From Cadophora sp. MPI-SDFR-AT-0126 (lineage: Eukaryota > Ascomycota > Leotiomycetes > Helotiales > Ploettnerulaceae), in NCBI GenBank assembly GCA_020747065.1, contig JAGMVK010000012.1, forward strand, positions 310,001 to 374,000: a stretch of 64,000 nucleotides of DNA. The letters are read 5' to 3'. The notes below the pieces were generated by a model that saw nothing but the letters and a program-made list of their open reading frames with translations, was not told the DNA's origin and searched no databases. Shown here piece by piece: positions 1 through 10,529 of the stretch (the stretch's first letter is position 1; each line of letters begins with the position of its first letter). The position numbers and the translations under genes were made by a program.

Positions 1-299
1 TGGCCTTTGTTCCAGACGACGATGATCCGGGACTAACACCGCCATCTCTATGCAAGGAGTGCTTTACAGCTACTTGCTCTGCCTTGATGGATTTGGAGGG
101 CTTCGTCGGCGCACCTTGCGAGGCTCGAATCTTCCGCGTTGTCAACGGAGCATCAAGGTCATCATCGTCTTCATCGTTGTCGTCATCGTCGCTGACGAGA
201 TCGATGACATCGGACTTGTTGCTGGCGGCAGGAGCTCGGTCTTTAAGGGATAGATCCACTGCTCTCTTGAAATCTTCATCGGAATCTGTATCTGACATG
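1..299 (-). CDS. UIM-containing protein, N-terminus only (possibly tyrosyl-DNA phosphodiesterase)
   Basis: An open frame starts at an ATG at 299-297 on the minus strand and runs off the left edge, giving about 99 residues without a stop. The start reads MSDTDSDEDFKRAVDLSLKD, a good match to the ubiquitin-interacting motif (acidic run, Ala-x-x-x-Ser-Leu core) at residues 7-20. A strongly acidic patch (SDDDDNDEDDDD) follows, then a basic, Ser/Pro-rich linker. Such a UIM-plus-acidic N-terminus is, from memory, found on fungal tyrosyl-DNA phosphodiesterase 1 proteins, but the catalytic HKD motifs would lie outside the window, so the product name is a guess. The serine-run ORF on the other strand here is the antisense of the acidic codons. 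A 24-nt G tract lies 17 bp upstream of the start. Confidence 0.55.
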
Positions 300-1193
300 T
301 TGTAGTCCTTTTTTTGGGGGGGGGGGGGGGGGGGGGGGGCGGATGTTATGGTCAAACGAAATCTCTCGGACGATTTGGTGCAACTTTGAAGACGACGCCC
401 TTCACGGACGTTTATCAACGCGAAGTTGACGAAGATACCAGTATATCGAAGATGGATCGGCTCACCTTTAGCCTCAGGTAGAGCTTGGTTGTTGAGGTGA
501 GAATTCTGGTTGTCACGTGAGCGTAACAGGATGACTGGAGGAAGGTGCGGGCGAATGCCTGAAGCTGGTTTTGAGCAGGATGGGTGATAAATCGAAGGGC
601 TTATCTCTCTAGAAGCTCCGCATCAGCCTGGCATAGCTAGACTTGGCAGTTGCGATCGTTGTTGCTGTTGGTATCATTTTCGTGAACCTTACCAAGAATT
701 CATTCCGCTTTGAGGTTGAAGTTCAATCGCGCGTCCCTCTTCATGATCTGTGCTGCCATGAGTTTTAAAATACCCAGGTGACTGGGCAGCGTTTTAGATG
801 CCCCTAGACACCAATAAGAGGGCATTTACTATTCTTTAAGCGAGAACAAACGTCACCCAACTGAAGAACCTACTCAGATGCAGAGCGCGCAACACTGCTG
901 CGAATTGGAAAGGCTTTTTGAGCAGGTGCGGGAGTCAATACTTCATTCCGAGAATTTCAAACGCCTATCTCATCTACCTGGCATTTCTTCACCCAGGCAT
1001 ATTTGCAGGAAACGTCCTGCGTCACTCTGACAAAAGTGACTAGTCAATGACCTCACGACTCAGCCTTCCAGGGGGCCCTTTTTCTCCATCATATCACCGC
1101 CAGGATCCTCTGAAGGTTAATTATATTCCATCGTCAACGCTGGGAAGACTAATCTGCTATACTCAGTTTCATTATTGACCAGAATCGTGCAAA
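300..1193. promoter_or_regulatory. Divergent spacer between the UIM-protein gene and the flavin oxidoreductase
   Basis: This is a head-to-head intergenic region of about 890 bp with no supported gene. It contains the G24 tract at 316-339 and a palindromic TCACGTGA box at 513-520, a bHLH (Cbf1-type) consensus. The remainder shows no long ORF or clear repeat. Confidence 0.6.
316..339. repeat. 24-nt G homopolymer
   Basis: An uninterrupted run of 24 G (C on the coding strand of the UIM-protein gene), preceded by seven T. It lies 17 bp upstream of that gene's start codon, so it is probably in its 5' leader. Long G/C homopolymers are rare, unstable and capable of G-quadruplex or i-motif folding. 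The length may also be a sequencing artefact. Confidence 0.9.
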
Positions 1194-3305
1194 ATGTCGG
1201 TCCAGAAGAAAAGAAAGGTTGTGATTATCGGCGCTGGGGCTGCAGGAATGGTAAGCTGGAAATTCATTACTCTTTGTATTCAATGTTGAGATTACAGGAA
1301 CATCAGTGTGATCCCGTTATCTGTCAATATTTAAGCTGAACATATCTTTGCAGTCATGCGCGGCCACTCTTGCTCAGCATCCCGAGAATTTCGAAGTCAC
1401 GATCATAGAACGCAATGATGTCACTGGAGGTCAAGCAACGTCGATTTCCATAAATAAAGAGAGGTATGGCGCAGACTGGATAAACGATGGTGTTCAAGGA
1501 GGCTCCCCAGTAAGCCGAATGCTCCTCTAGATACCTTTTCTGCGTTGACTCTATCCGGATATTCAAACACACCTTCAACTTCTTCAAGAAGTACGGTCAT
1601 GAACCCCAAGAGGTCAAGTTGCAGGTGGCTTTTGGCAAAGGCCCCGATGGCTTCTGGACGAACTGCTTCCCAAGTAATCTGATCAATCAGTTCTCGGCCG
1701 ACATCAAAAAGTTTGGCAAAGTTCTCAAGCTCATCAAATGGACCATGCCACTCCTTGGTCTGGTTCCAATCCGTATCATGCTCCGTATGTTCTTCTTCAA
1801 CAAGGACTTTGGGGACAAGATGGTGTATCCCCTCATTGCTCTCTTCTTAGGTACTGGAAACCAAACTGCGAATGTCTCGTGTGCTATTCTAGAGAGGTTA
1901 TTTGATGACCCCAACATGAAATTGTGGGACTACGATCCAGAAACCCTGCTTCCCAATCTACCTACTATGGTGACTTTCCCTAATCTCCATAACTTTTACG
2001 AAGATGTAAGTTTCCCTCTTCAAGGCTTGCATAATTTCTTGTTTGGCACACATAGGCTCACATGGGCTAATACCCGCAACAGTGGAGGAAAGACTTGCAA
2101 TCCAAAGGTGTCGATATTCGGCTCAAGATAGAAGTAGCAGAGATCACACAGCGAAACAGCCAAGGTGTCATTCTCCAAATACGTCCCTCTTCCCAGAACA
2201 AAAGTGGCAACAGTACATCTTCCACAGTCAAGACCGAAACCTTCGATGAACTTGTGATGTGTGTCCTTGCGGACGATGCTCTCAAGCTTTTAGGAAAGAC
2301 CGCAAGTCGAAAAGAGAAATTCGTTCTGGGTGGAGCCTGCTTCTACGACGACATTACTATCACGCATTCAGATAGCACCTACTTCAACAAGCACTACGAG
2401 ACGGAATTCGATCCCAAGCTCTGCGCCGATCCAAAGTCCAAAGCACAGGAAGATCAAATTGCCTTCGCCGAAGGTGAGCAGAGTGGCCCAGACGGAGAAG
2501 AGAAAGGCTTCCGACCAATGTACTACACCAAGTCGTATAAGCAGGATCCAAAGAAGATCGAAATGTCATTCGACTGTTCGAACTACCAACACCAATTCAG
2601 AGAAAGTTCCGATAGTGAAAGTTCTGGTAAAAAGGCGCATGTGTACCAAAGTATCTTTCTTGACAAACGGCACGACGAGCTCTGGACGATAGGTGAGATT
2701 GACGAGACGAAGATCATCGAGAGGAAGTGGTGGCATCAGTTGGGCCATAGATGGCAGCACTATGTTCGAGTTGTGCCTGGTAAGCCTCCCTCGACCTCGC
2801 TCGTGTGTATTGTACAGCACTCAACTGTCTGAAGGGATGATGTTCATCAATGGCAAGAACAACACCTTGTTCGCTGGGTCCTGGACCCTAGTGGTGCGTA
2901 TCATCGAATCCAGTCTTCGTTCTAGCTCCTAACAAAGTTTTAGAATATGCATGAACTAGCCTGTGTTAGGTAAGAATTCACCCACAGTTCCCTTTTCCTG
3001 TTCTATGCGAAACTCAGCAGATTCAATCGGGAGAATTACACTGTGCTTATAGAGACACAGTGGCATAGCAGCAGCTTACCGCTGTAAGTAACGATCCCTC
3101 TCCTCCCTTCGGGCCTTCTTATGTCGCCATTCAACCGCCCCTTTCCTCCCTGAACCATCCCCTGACCATGCTAACAATAACCTTAGTGGGAGCAAAATAC
3201 ACCAAGTTTGACGATTTCGCCGAAGACTTCTTCAGCAAGTACCTTCTCCTTTCTCACGGTATCCGGTTCGGGAAGGAAGAGAAGAGACGGAAAAAGCTGC
3301 ACTAG
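1194..3305 (+). CDS. FAD-dependent flavin amine oxidase/dehydrogenase family protein
   Basis: Eight exons: 1194-1250, 1354-1509, 1559-2005, 2083-2779, 2835-2893, 2944-2969, 3061-3083, 3187-3305. They sum to 1584 nt and a 527-residue protein. The N-terminus has the FAD dinucleotide fold VVIIGAGAAGMSCAATL followed by the acidic end of the second strand (IIER) and the GG motif of amine oxidases (VTGGQA). A late NGKNNTLFAGSWTLVNMHE segment is typical of the C-terminal FAD-binding region. Substrate is unknown. Exons 6 and 7 are only 26 and 23 nt. Intron 2 (1510-1558) would end in GG rather than AG, yet splicing there restores the expected GGSPIFKHT junction exactly. This could be a sequence error, a non-canonical site or a damaging mutation. 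Intron 4 uses the AG at 2833-2834 rather than the earlier CAG, because only that keeps the frame. Confidence 0.85.
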
Positions 3306-3879
3306 GCAGCCGGGATTCAGGATGTAAAGAAATCAGCCAGCGGCAATCTCCTCCGTAATCACAAGCAAGTCGTTGGCTCATGTTTCGCTCATCCAGAGAC
3401 ATTGGTAATTTGCCACATGTACAAGTATTATATAGTAAATAATTTGAGTTCTTTCAATGAGACAGACCAGAGGTAGAGGGATGACCATGAAGCTCCAGCC
3501 TTTGACTTTTGCTATGTCTGAGCTGCAGGAATGACAATCAAACTTGGGGAAAGTTTCGCTGGAGGAAACATACTATGCGGATGTAAGGGGAAAATTAGTA
3601 AATTACATGGTTGGGAAAAGTTTGAGTACGGCTCCCACCTGCTATTTTCCAGATTTTTCGCATGTGGAAGCGCGCGAATCAGATTGAAGTTGAGAACAGG
3701 GCAAAGGAGAAAAGGGGTAGGAGAGTAGTTGCTGTTTTTTACATTCGACGTATCTCATCGTACACTTCAAATCTCTAGTCAATGTTGGTACAAAGCTGTA
3801 CAGCCCTCATCCAAGAGGGTAGGTATATCCAACTCCGCAATATGCAAGACCCAACCGTGTATTTCCCAGACCCAGCCAC
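3306..3879. other. Convergent spacer, no gene seen
   Basis: Tail-to-tail region between the flavin oxidoreductase and MTO1. It should hold both 3' UTRs and terminators. Short ORFs here have no recognisable content. Confidence 0.5.
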
Positions 3880-6015
3880 TCAGCTACCATCACTAACCAT
3901 ATATTCCTTCTTCCTCGCAGCAATCTCCTCAAACACAACAGCTTTCGCAGCACGTCTTTGTCGCCCCTGCACAAAAGCTAGAAGTCGCAACGTCCCGGCA
4001 GGCGTCATTCCCTCAATACGTCTCGCTTGACCCACTGATTCCGGCCTCGTAACATTCAGCAGCGACTTCTCGTGCATTGACAGCCCGAAGATACTATCAT
4101 AATCCAAGCCTAGAGGGAGCTTGAGGTTCTCATCCTTCTGGAAGACACGCATCGCTGCTGTCTGTTGCTCTACGTATGGCGCGTAGACGGCCTCGATGCC
4201 GACACGTCTTTGGATGTGGGAGTTATACCGAGTGATCTCAGGGACGAGGGACACCATATCTGCAAGAGTTACGCCTGCTAGTCGGAGGACGTCGAAAGCC
4301 GTTCGTCGAGTCGAATCATTGCCGACTTTGAAGCCGCTTTTGATCCAAACGGGGGCACTGGAGTTTTTGGCCATAAGAACTGCTTTCAATCCCTCAATTT
4401 GAGACACTTCGTCTGAGAAGCTGGACCAGCGCTGATCGCTAATTATACCTGCTTCTCGGCCTTTCGCTGTGAGACGCATATCAGCATTATCTGCGCGCGC
4501 GCTCATGCGATATTCGCTTCGTGATGTGAACATGCGGTATGGTTCTGAAACTCCCTTGGTGATAAGATCGTCTATCATGATTCCAATGTATCCATCGCTT
4601 CTGGAAAGCACAATTGGAGGTTTCGACTGTGAGGAAAGCCCGGCGTTGATACCGGCTATAATGCCTTGCGCTGCAGCTTCTTCGTAGCCAGTCGTCCCAT
4701 TGATCTGTCCTGCAAGGAACAACCCACGGATCTTCTTGGTCTCCAGGGTGGACTTGAGACTTCGGGGGTCGACATAGTCATATTCGACTCCATAGCCAGG
4801 CTGTAACATTGTGACATTTTCCAGGCCCTTGATTGTTTTCAGCAATTGCTCCTGGGCTTCTGCTGGAATAGTCATAGAAATCCCGTTAGGGTAGATTACA
4901 TCGCTGTCGAATCCTTCTGGCTCTAGCCATATGATGTGTTTCTCCTTATCCGAGAATCGAATGACCTTGGATTCTAATGAAGGGCAGTATCTCGGGCCCT
5001 TGACTGTCTCTCTAATATGTATTGAGTTCGCAAGGTTGGCTCTAACAACATCGTGTGATGCTTCGTTCGTGTGTGTTGCATAGCAGAGCAGCTGATCCTC
5101 AACCGAGACAGAGTCGTTCAAGAAACTGAAGGGCATCGGTGGCTCATCACCAGCTTGTGCATCAAGAATGCTGAAGTCTATGGACTGTTTGGCGAGTCGA
5201 GGAGGAGTACCAGTCTTCAGCCTTCCCAGCTCAAAACCGGCATCCTTAAGTGATTTGCTCAGGCCAAAAGTCGCGGCTTCGCCCATGCGTCCAGCAGGAT
5301 GGCATTCCAGGCCAATATGGATCTCGCCGCCTAGAAATGTTCCAGTCGTAATGACCACATGATTGGTCTGTATGATCTCTCCTGATTCCAGTCGAACGCC
5401 TGTAATCTTCCCACTCGGTATCTGGCCCTCCTCATGTGCGACAATAATATCCGCCACACTCCCAGGCACAATTGACAGATTCGGGTATGTCTCCAACTCC
5501 TCTCTCATATGCTTCTGGTACAGTTTCCGATCGATCTGGGCACGAGGTCCCTATTAAGTATGAGTATGCAGAACCCACCGTGGATCCCAAAGAACATACC
5601 CACACAGCCGGCCCCTTCTTCCTGTTCAACACCTTGAACTGCACACCAGCTTTATCTATTATCCTTCCAGCAACGCCATCCAAAGCATCAACCTCCCTCA
5701 GCATCGTCCCCTTCCCAATCCCTCCAAAACTTGGGTTGCAGGAGCACACCCCGATGTTTTCAAGCTTCGGGGTAATGAGAGCAGTTCTGGCTCCGGATCG
5801 GGCTGCCCCAGCACATGCTTCCGACCCAGCATGACCTCCTCCTATCACAACGACATCGTATGGTCTAGAAATAGTCAGAAGAGAACTGACCGACTGGACA
5901 AATGGGTAACCTACCTATGGTCTTCCGCAACAGCTGCAAAATGTCGCTGTTGCCGCTGAATTGACCGAGGTCGAAGGAACCGCACAGGTCGAGTACATAC
6001 TATCCGTCGGTTCAT
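3880..6015 (-). CDS. MTO1: Mitochondrial tRNA uridine-34 carboxymethylaminomethyl-modification enzyme MTO1/GidA
   Basis: Exons on the minus strand are 6015-5915, 5864-5600 and 5550-3880; introns are 50 and 49 nt; the product is 678 residues. The first ~35 residues are Arg-rich and acid-free up to the fold ([20 protein letters not shown]), as expected for a mitochondrial presequence. The FAD fold [15 protein letters not shown] follows, then the [11 protein letters not shown] region, and both GidA signatures are present: [11 protein letters not shown] and [16 protein letters not shown]. The C-terminal helical domain ends in the expected [14 protein letters not shown] region. With MSS1/GTPBP3 the enzyme makes the cmnm5/taum5 group at the wobble uridine of mitochondrial tRNAs; that is family knowledge. 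No key residue appears lost. Confidence 0.96.
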
Positions 6016-6686
6016 GATGGCATAATGAGAACACTCCGGAAGGAATGTCGATGCTGTGTGGAGTGAGAAATTGAATGGTGAATGGTGATAGTCGAAATAT
6101 CTTTTCGCGGCGGGCGAGCCTATCGGGCGATTCAGCCTAATGCACTTGGGGGCTCGGTTGATAAGCCAGGTCAGGGGGCAAGACTGTGTTGATATAGTGA
6201 TCTGGCAAGCGACCTTCCCTTGGAAAAAGGAATAGGTATCAACGATCAAAGACAGCTTTTCACCCCTATCATGCACGCTGAAAGTGGTTGGATGAGATAA
6301 TCAATTCCATGAGGATGATTGTTCCAGGCAGTTTACTGCATCTACTCGCTATTGCTCGCTACAATCAAGACCAAAAGCCCTGATAGCACCTCGCTCTGCC
6401 TCACCACCAACATACTCGTTCCCCCTTTGACAAAAGAGATGTAAGTTTGCAGAATGTGCAGTGGTGCCCGAAGACAGACAAAAGAAAATTCCAAGCCGCC
6501 CGAGCCCAGACCTAGACCCGAATGATATTACACATCTTCTACAGAAAGTTAAGACGTTGCATCCAATGTTACATCCCCTATCCGCATGTCTTCGTTCTAA
6601 ACAAGCAAAATTCGAAAATCTGCCGATTTAACCAGTCTGGCTCCCAACGTCATCTCTCCATTATTCGTGTCATTATACGGGCCCAT
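6016..6686. other. Spacer between MTO1 (upstream side) and the PNRC-like gene (downstream side)
   Basis: About 670 bp with no supported gene. Both neighbours are on the minus strand, so this holds the MTO1 promoter and leader and the 3' UTR of the PNRC-like gene. The minus-strand frame open at 5911-6276 merely extends upstream of the MTO1 start codon. Confidence 0.5.
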
Positions 6687-8237
6687 TCATGATCGCATAA
6701 CGCCGTTATGTCTGCCGCTCAATTGTGGGGTCCGGCCACCAATGTAGTCTGGACTTGGTCCAGTAGCTGCTGGTCCCTGACCAATGTCCAATGTAGAAGG
6801 ACCAGTAGGTTCAAGCTTCAAAATTCTGCGAAGGCTGTCTTCCATGCCCTTGATCGTGGAGTCTGAGTTTTCTGGGTTGGAGGCGAAAGTGGGAGTTTCA
6901 GCAGGTGTGCGAGAAATGAACTGAGTGGTAAAGTCATTTCCATTAGTATACGTATTCGCTGGAAGTCGTGAAGGAGCGGGCGACTTCACATAAGCCTGGC
7001 TGCGGTCAGGTGTTCTAGTTGGTGTCTTCGTTGGGGTGACTTCCTGGCGCAGACCTGACGAGCGTCCTCCTGTTCGTGAACCGTTTGCCATTCTTGGATC
7101 AGGACCCGATTGATATCCGTTGGACTGTGGCCTATTGGGAGTTCCAGCACTCCTTGGACCATTTGGTGCTGCAACTGGTGACTGATAAGATTCCGAAGAA
7201 TAGGTGGGTACAGAGTTTGGAGCGGCAGGTGGAAGTCCCGAGAACAGATACGCTTTGAGTGCTTCAGATCTGTCTGCAGATGACTGTGTATGCTGCTGTG
7301 GTTGCTCAAAGGAACCGTCAAGTTGGCCACCAGATCGTGCGGCATTGATCCGCTCAGAGTATGGTGTGGAAAATGCAGGTCCAAATGGTGTTCCTGGAGC
7401 ACGATCCCCATCTAGCTCCATGGCAAACATGCCACTGGCAGAAATCCTCTTGGAATCACTCTGGCGAGCACGGCTCTGGGTTGAGCGAGCGGGAGGAGTG
7501 TAACTGCCTCGAGGCGATTCTATTGGAGGAGGGAATGGCCCGTTGGCGACTGCTAGGGCTTGAGCGGAGCTTGCGCTTCGAGCTCTGTCTTCCCTATCTG
7601 CCTTGAAAAAGAGGTCTAAAGGCGATTCTTCTCTGAAGACCCGTTCAGCAGAAGGTGTGGTTCGTGTGGGTGTCGAGTCCGTGGTTGGGAGAGCTGCCCC
7701 TTTCAATGACTTTAATCCTTTGACGCCTGGTGAGTCTGGGACGGACTTCGAGTAGAAGCTAGGTATTGGAAGAGCTGATGGAGCTGGAGAAGCATGAAAT
7801 GTTGACCCTGCATAAGCTGCTGTCGAGGGAGTACTGATCGGCTTCGCAGACGACGGCATTCCGGCGGACTGACCACCTGTCAAAGGCGGGGTATTTCGGT
7901 CTTTTCTCGAAGCTGCAGGAGATGTCATGACATTTTTGGGGCGATTCTTGTTCCGCGATCTTTGCTTTGAACCAGTCTCTGGTGCGGCGGAGCTTGATGT
8001 GTTTTGAGAAACGGGTTGGTTATCTTTGCGTGGGGTACGCGGAGGCGTGGTCGGCTGCTGGAGAGGGGAATTCGAACGCATTTCATTTTGAGAGTTCTGG
8101 GCATGTGCTTGCGCGTTGAGATGATGGGGGTTCTGTGGATTCTGTTGGTTGCGAGGACTCTGCGACGAGGCTATCGCAGGCGGCATGGCTGCACTTCGAG
8201 TATGACGGTGACGGCTGGGAGGGACGTCTGTAGACAT
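6687..8237 (-). CDS. PNRC-motif (Edc1-like) disordered protein, putative decapping co-activator
   Basis: A single exon of 516 residues, rich in Ser, Pro, Gln, Asn and Thr with no membrane segment. Around residues 145-170 it has STFHASPAPSALPIPSFYSK, a good match to the proline-rich nuclear receptor coactivator motif (SPxPSxLPxPxF). This short motif is shared by human PNRC1/2 and yeast Edc1/Edc2, where it binds the EVH1 domain of Dcp1 and stimulates mRNA decapping. Downstream is a charged ESPLDLFFKADREDRARSA block and many TPTRTP-type potential proline-directed phosphosites. A decapping role is inferred from the motif alone; the rest is low complexity. The ATG at 8237-8235 is the first of the frame. 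Confidence 0.75.
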   Translation of the reverse strand: MSTDVPPSRHRHTRSAAMPPAIASSQSPRNQQNPQNPHHLNAQAHAQNSQNEMRSNSPLQQPTTPPRTPRKDNQPVSQNTSSSAAPETGSKQRSRNKNRPKNVMTSPAASRKDRNTPPLTGGQSAGMPSSAKPISTPSTAAYAGSTFHASPAPSALPIPSFYSKSVPDSPGVKGLKSLKGAALPTTDSTPTRTTPSAERVFREESPLDLFFKADREDRARSASSAQALAVANGPFPPPIESPRGSYTPPARSTQSRARQSDSKRISASGMFAMELDGDRAPGTPFGPAFSTPYSERINAARSGGQLDGSFEQPQQHTQSSADRSEALKAYLFSGLPPAAPNSVPTYSSESYQSPVAAPNGPRSAGTPNRPQSNGYQSGPDPRMANGSRTGGRSSGLRQEVTPTKTPTRTPDRSQAYVKSPAPSRLPANTYTNGNDFTTQFISRTPAETPTFASNPENSDSTIKGMEDSLRRILKLEPTGPSTLDIGQGPAATGPSPDYIGGRTPQLSGRHNGVMRS

Positions 8238-8910
8238 GTCTTCGTTGGCCTATAAATAAGCGGCCGTAGAAGGAGCGCAAGAAAGGAAACAATAAAGCAA
8301 TATTTGAATTCGCTGGGCGACAGAGGCGCGTGTAGTTATGGTGATGATTGGTGAGTGACGCAGTGCTGATGAGTTATGCCCTTAGGGCGGAGGGGGCCAG
8401 GTGCTCGAGGATGGTTGTGCTGTGGTACAGTGTCGGCGACGGCTTTGCGTTGTATTTCTGGAGTCGATATTTGAAAGTGGTCTATTCATTGTTCTGTGTC
8501 GTATCTTTGAAGTGATACTTTGTAAGGGAGGGAGGAAGGATGTTCGAAGTCGGGAGAGTCAATGGTTTCCTTGTGAGCCTTGTTCTTGCACCCTTGGACC
8601 TTCCCGCTCGCCGTACAAACGTCCACTGCCCCAAGCCTGCCTGCAGCAGCTTTACCTATCTACCCACTTACTCATGTCGGTAGCCTCGCCTCTCCTCGAC
8701 TACAAAGCAAGTTCTGAGGCGACCATCTTCAGATTCCACCTCTAAAAATACCCGCCGCATCTTGCATTTAACTACTTCACCTGATTCTACGTCTCCGATC
8801 TACAAACAAAGCATCATCTCCCCCGCTGCGAATACTGGTACAACTCCCAGCTTCCCCCCCTCATCTTACCACAACCAAATTCTTCGCCGACGAACAGATC
8901 AAGTATCAAC
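8238..8910. promoter_or_regulatory. Divergent promoter region, PNRC-like gene / HRT1
   Basis: A head-to-head spacer of 673 bp without a supported gene. The stretch 8760-8910 next to HRT1 is pyrimidine-rich and probably its leader. I see no specific operator. Confidence 0.5.
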
Positions 8911-9434
<524 letters not shown>

Positions 9435-9733
9435 GATTCTATAAGGGGTTCTGGATGAACGATAACATGACGACGAATATGGGAGACGTATGGACTTCGA
9501 CGGGCAGGGGACGGGAACAAAATACCACCCATAACATGGCTTTCGATGCATAAAGGGCGCATGGAGGATTGGTCTCCAAAGAATGGCGTTCATACCGGAA
9601 TAGATTCCCTAGCGGGACACGATATATAATAAATGGGAGATTTCATCGTGCACTGTGCGGTAAAAATTTCCCAGAATTTAACGCTCATGTTATCCGTCAT
9701 CCATGATCCCATAGTAAGCTACCCCCTCCCTGA

Positions 9734-10201
9734 TCAACCCACAACCTGTCCATCAACCACGATTCCGTGCGACTGTGACTCCTTTCCGCCGACGGGTAAC
9801 CACTTGACGGGATGACGCTTAAAGAAGGGCCATGGAGGTACAACGAGTAAGAAAGTAGCTGCGGTGCCTCCCAAGCCGATGAGAAGGGCACGTTTGATAT
9901 CTTGCTGGACGTAACCAACAACGAAAGAGATGACCTGGGGCATATCAGTTTTGGAATATACGCTTGATCGAGACTTGTCATACTCCAAAGATAGCCTGTT
10001 GTGAATCACATCAGTCGCGAAAGTCCACGCATGGCGGGTTGGAGGAGCTTACAAGCAATGCTGTTGCCAGATATTCTGCAAGACGTTGTCCCTCAAACTG
10101 CATTTTCGTTAGCTCAGGAAAACAAAAAGGGATAATGGAAGACTTACGTCAATCTGACCTTCCGCAAGCTCCCTCACTTGGTCGAGTATTTGATCTGCCA
10201 T
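9734..10201 (-). CDS. SPC1: Signal peptidase complex subunit SPC1 (SPC12 family)
   Basis: Minus-strand exons are 10201-10148, 10097-10053, 9995-9984 and 9934-9734 (introns 50, 57 and 49 nt), giving 103 residues. The N-terminal part reads DFEGQRLAEYLATALL and is followed by two hydrophobic segments, FGVISFVVGYVQQDIK and ALLIGLGGTAATFLLVVPPW, with the PPWPFFKRHPVKWLP tail typical of SPC12. Exon 3 is only 12 nt and encodes Ala-Ile-Phe-Gly. Reading past it hits a stop, so the microexon is needed to keep the frame. SPC1 is a non-catalytic ER membrane subunit of signal peptidase. The gene is tail-to-tail with HRT1 across 299 bp. Confidence 0.93.
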
Positions 10202-10526
10202 GATGATGTGTTGAGGTTGAGGTGTTGTTTAATTTGACTCTTTGTGAAGGTGCCCAACAGCCCAGGTGTCCAAACCAACCAGGCGAGCCTGCATCTCAGC
10301 CTTGTCCCCAATTCCACGTGATAGCCAGGGCTTGGTATGAGGGATTTTGGAAGTGGCCCACGGGTGAATAATTGTCGCATGGATGGATACATCAGGAGCT
10401 CAAGTATTGAGCAATTGGAGTACCTTGCGGTGTAAATATACATTAACGTTCAATCTCGAATAGACATCTGATACTTACAATAATGTGGCCGTCCTTTGCG
10501 TGTTGCCATGCATTCACAGCCTCATA
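10202..10526. promoter_or_regulatory. SPC1 promoter side of the SPC1/CorA divergent region
   Basis: No gene is seen. A CACGTGAT box at 10315-10322 lies 114 bp upstream of the SPC1 start codon and could be a bHLH site. The last ATG on the plus strand before the CorA gene is at 10527-10529. Confidence 0.45.
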
Positions 10527-10529
10527 ATG

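Noticed and set aside
84..305. Serine-run ORF on the plus strand
   Set aside because: It is the antisense of the acidic Asp/Glu stretch of the UIM protein on the minus strand; the minus frame has a recognisable motif and start.
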